A stretch of 64,000 nucleotides of DNA from Strigops habroptila (lineage: Eukaryota > Chordata > Aves > Psittaciformes > Psittacidae). The stretch covers positions 1,897,569 to 1,961,568 of the forward strand of contig NC_044297.2 of the NCBI RefSeq assembly GCF_004027225.2. The letters are read 5' to 3'. Shown piece after piece: positions 63,126 through 64,000 of this stretch. A model generated the notes under the pieces. The model was not told where the DNA came from. It did no database searches and saw nothing but the letters and a program-made list of their open reading frames with translations. Position 1 is the stretch's first letter; each line of letters begins with the position of its first letter. Made by a program: the position numbers and the translations under genes.

Positions 63126-64000
63126 TGGCACTGCTTTGCTAAAGGAAGTGTGAAACTGAAACTATACTTTTTGTACTGGGGGAATGGTGTTTTACCAGTA
63201 TGTATGTCCACCCAATGGAATTATTGTGTGGTTGATGCATCTGCTACACATGATACAGTATAAAATAACTTGCTTTGCTGCATTTCATTTTGTTGAAGTG
63301 CTGCTGCATGGTGAAATCTGCTTTGGTTTAGTTATATTTAGAGGCGAGATGATGTCAATCTGTTACATAAATGCAGCCAAAAACCACATTTGAGTTTAAT
63401 AGTTCATTGGGGAATTTGATCATGGAAACTTCATCAGTCTCTTACAAGAAACTCTCGAACGAGTTGTTTGTCCCTGGCTTGTCTCATGCAGCCAACGTTG
63501 CAGTATGGAGATAAGGGGAAATGGCATTTTCTCTCTGGTGATGTGGGGAGTTACCATCGTTGTGCCTATGTGAAACATGAACTTGAACAGATTCTGCCCT
63601 AAGCTTCTCCAGAACTTCATTTTGAGAAAACATTATAAACAAGCCAAGTGACTGTTGTTAGTGACTGTTTGGTGCCATTTGCTTCCGTAACCTTCAACTG
63701 CACCAGAACAAAGTAGTCACATTCCCTGTCAGGCTCTGCTATAGTCAGCACAACTGAAGCTCTTCTAGATTCCTTCAGAGCTATTTAAATCTCCCCCAGT
63801 ACAGCAACATGAAAGTTTGTTTGATCATTGTTTAGAAGGGGAAAGACATACTACAAACCTTATTTCTAAGCAACTTCAATCCCAGGCTGGCATCACAGCC
63901 CATTTCAGAACATTTGTCTTGTAAGGCCTTCAGAGCCTTTGCAGTAGCTGTGTGATGCTGTGCCTCTGGTTTGGTGAATACCATTGCCTCAACTTGAGCA

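Overview
The window is bird nuclear DNA. CR1 LINE fragments with the typical avian 3' end (ATTCTATGATTCTATG) are scattered through the right half. There is a solo retroviral LTR of a type common in neoavian birds, introns have GT-AG borders, and two CpG islands mark promoters. The order AAK1 - NFU1 - GFPT1, all on the + strand, matches the vertebrate block at human 2p13. I name no species.

Layout. (1) 1-12118 is the 3' end of AAK1, the AP2-associated kinase of clathrin endocytosis. It has one shared internal exon (1340-1444) and two alternative last exons: a short one (2990-3084) and a long one (10956-12118) rich in DVF/APF endocytic motifs. Several poly(A) candidates lie downstream of each. 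(2) 12119-18600 is 3' UTR and intergenic DNA with a solo LTR at 15743-16300 flanked by a 5-bp target duplication. (3) 18708-31021 holds the complete 8-exon NFU1 gene, giving 252 residues for the mitochondrial Fe-S carrier. It starts at a CpG island with a YY1-type motif over the start codon, and intron 1 carries a minisatellite. (4) 31022-35480 is 3' UTR and intergenic, with one CR1. (5) From 35853 to past the right edge is GFPT1, the rate-limiting enzyme of the hexosamine pathway. Fourteen coding exons here encode residues 1-476 in perfect phase; the rest lies outside. Nearly all recognisable CR1 DNA is in or next to GFPT1.

The genes are neighbours by synteny, not an operon: endocytic kinase, Fe-S cluster assembly, and UDP-GlcNAc precursor synthesis. 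I recognised no tRNA, rRNA, snoRNA or miRNA gene, no CRISPR array, and no new multi-gene system. The odd features are structural: a partial copy of a GFPT1 exon abutting a CR1, a perfect 56-bp sequence present in two NFU1 introns, a GFPT1 intron that switches from pyrimidine-rich to purine-rich and runs nearly to its acceptor, a CR1 with a clean 13-bp target duplication, and the paired AAK1 terminal exons.

Exon borders were set by reading splice sites, codon phase and remembered family sequence. They are not supported by transcripts.
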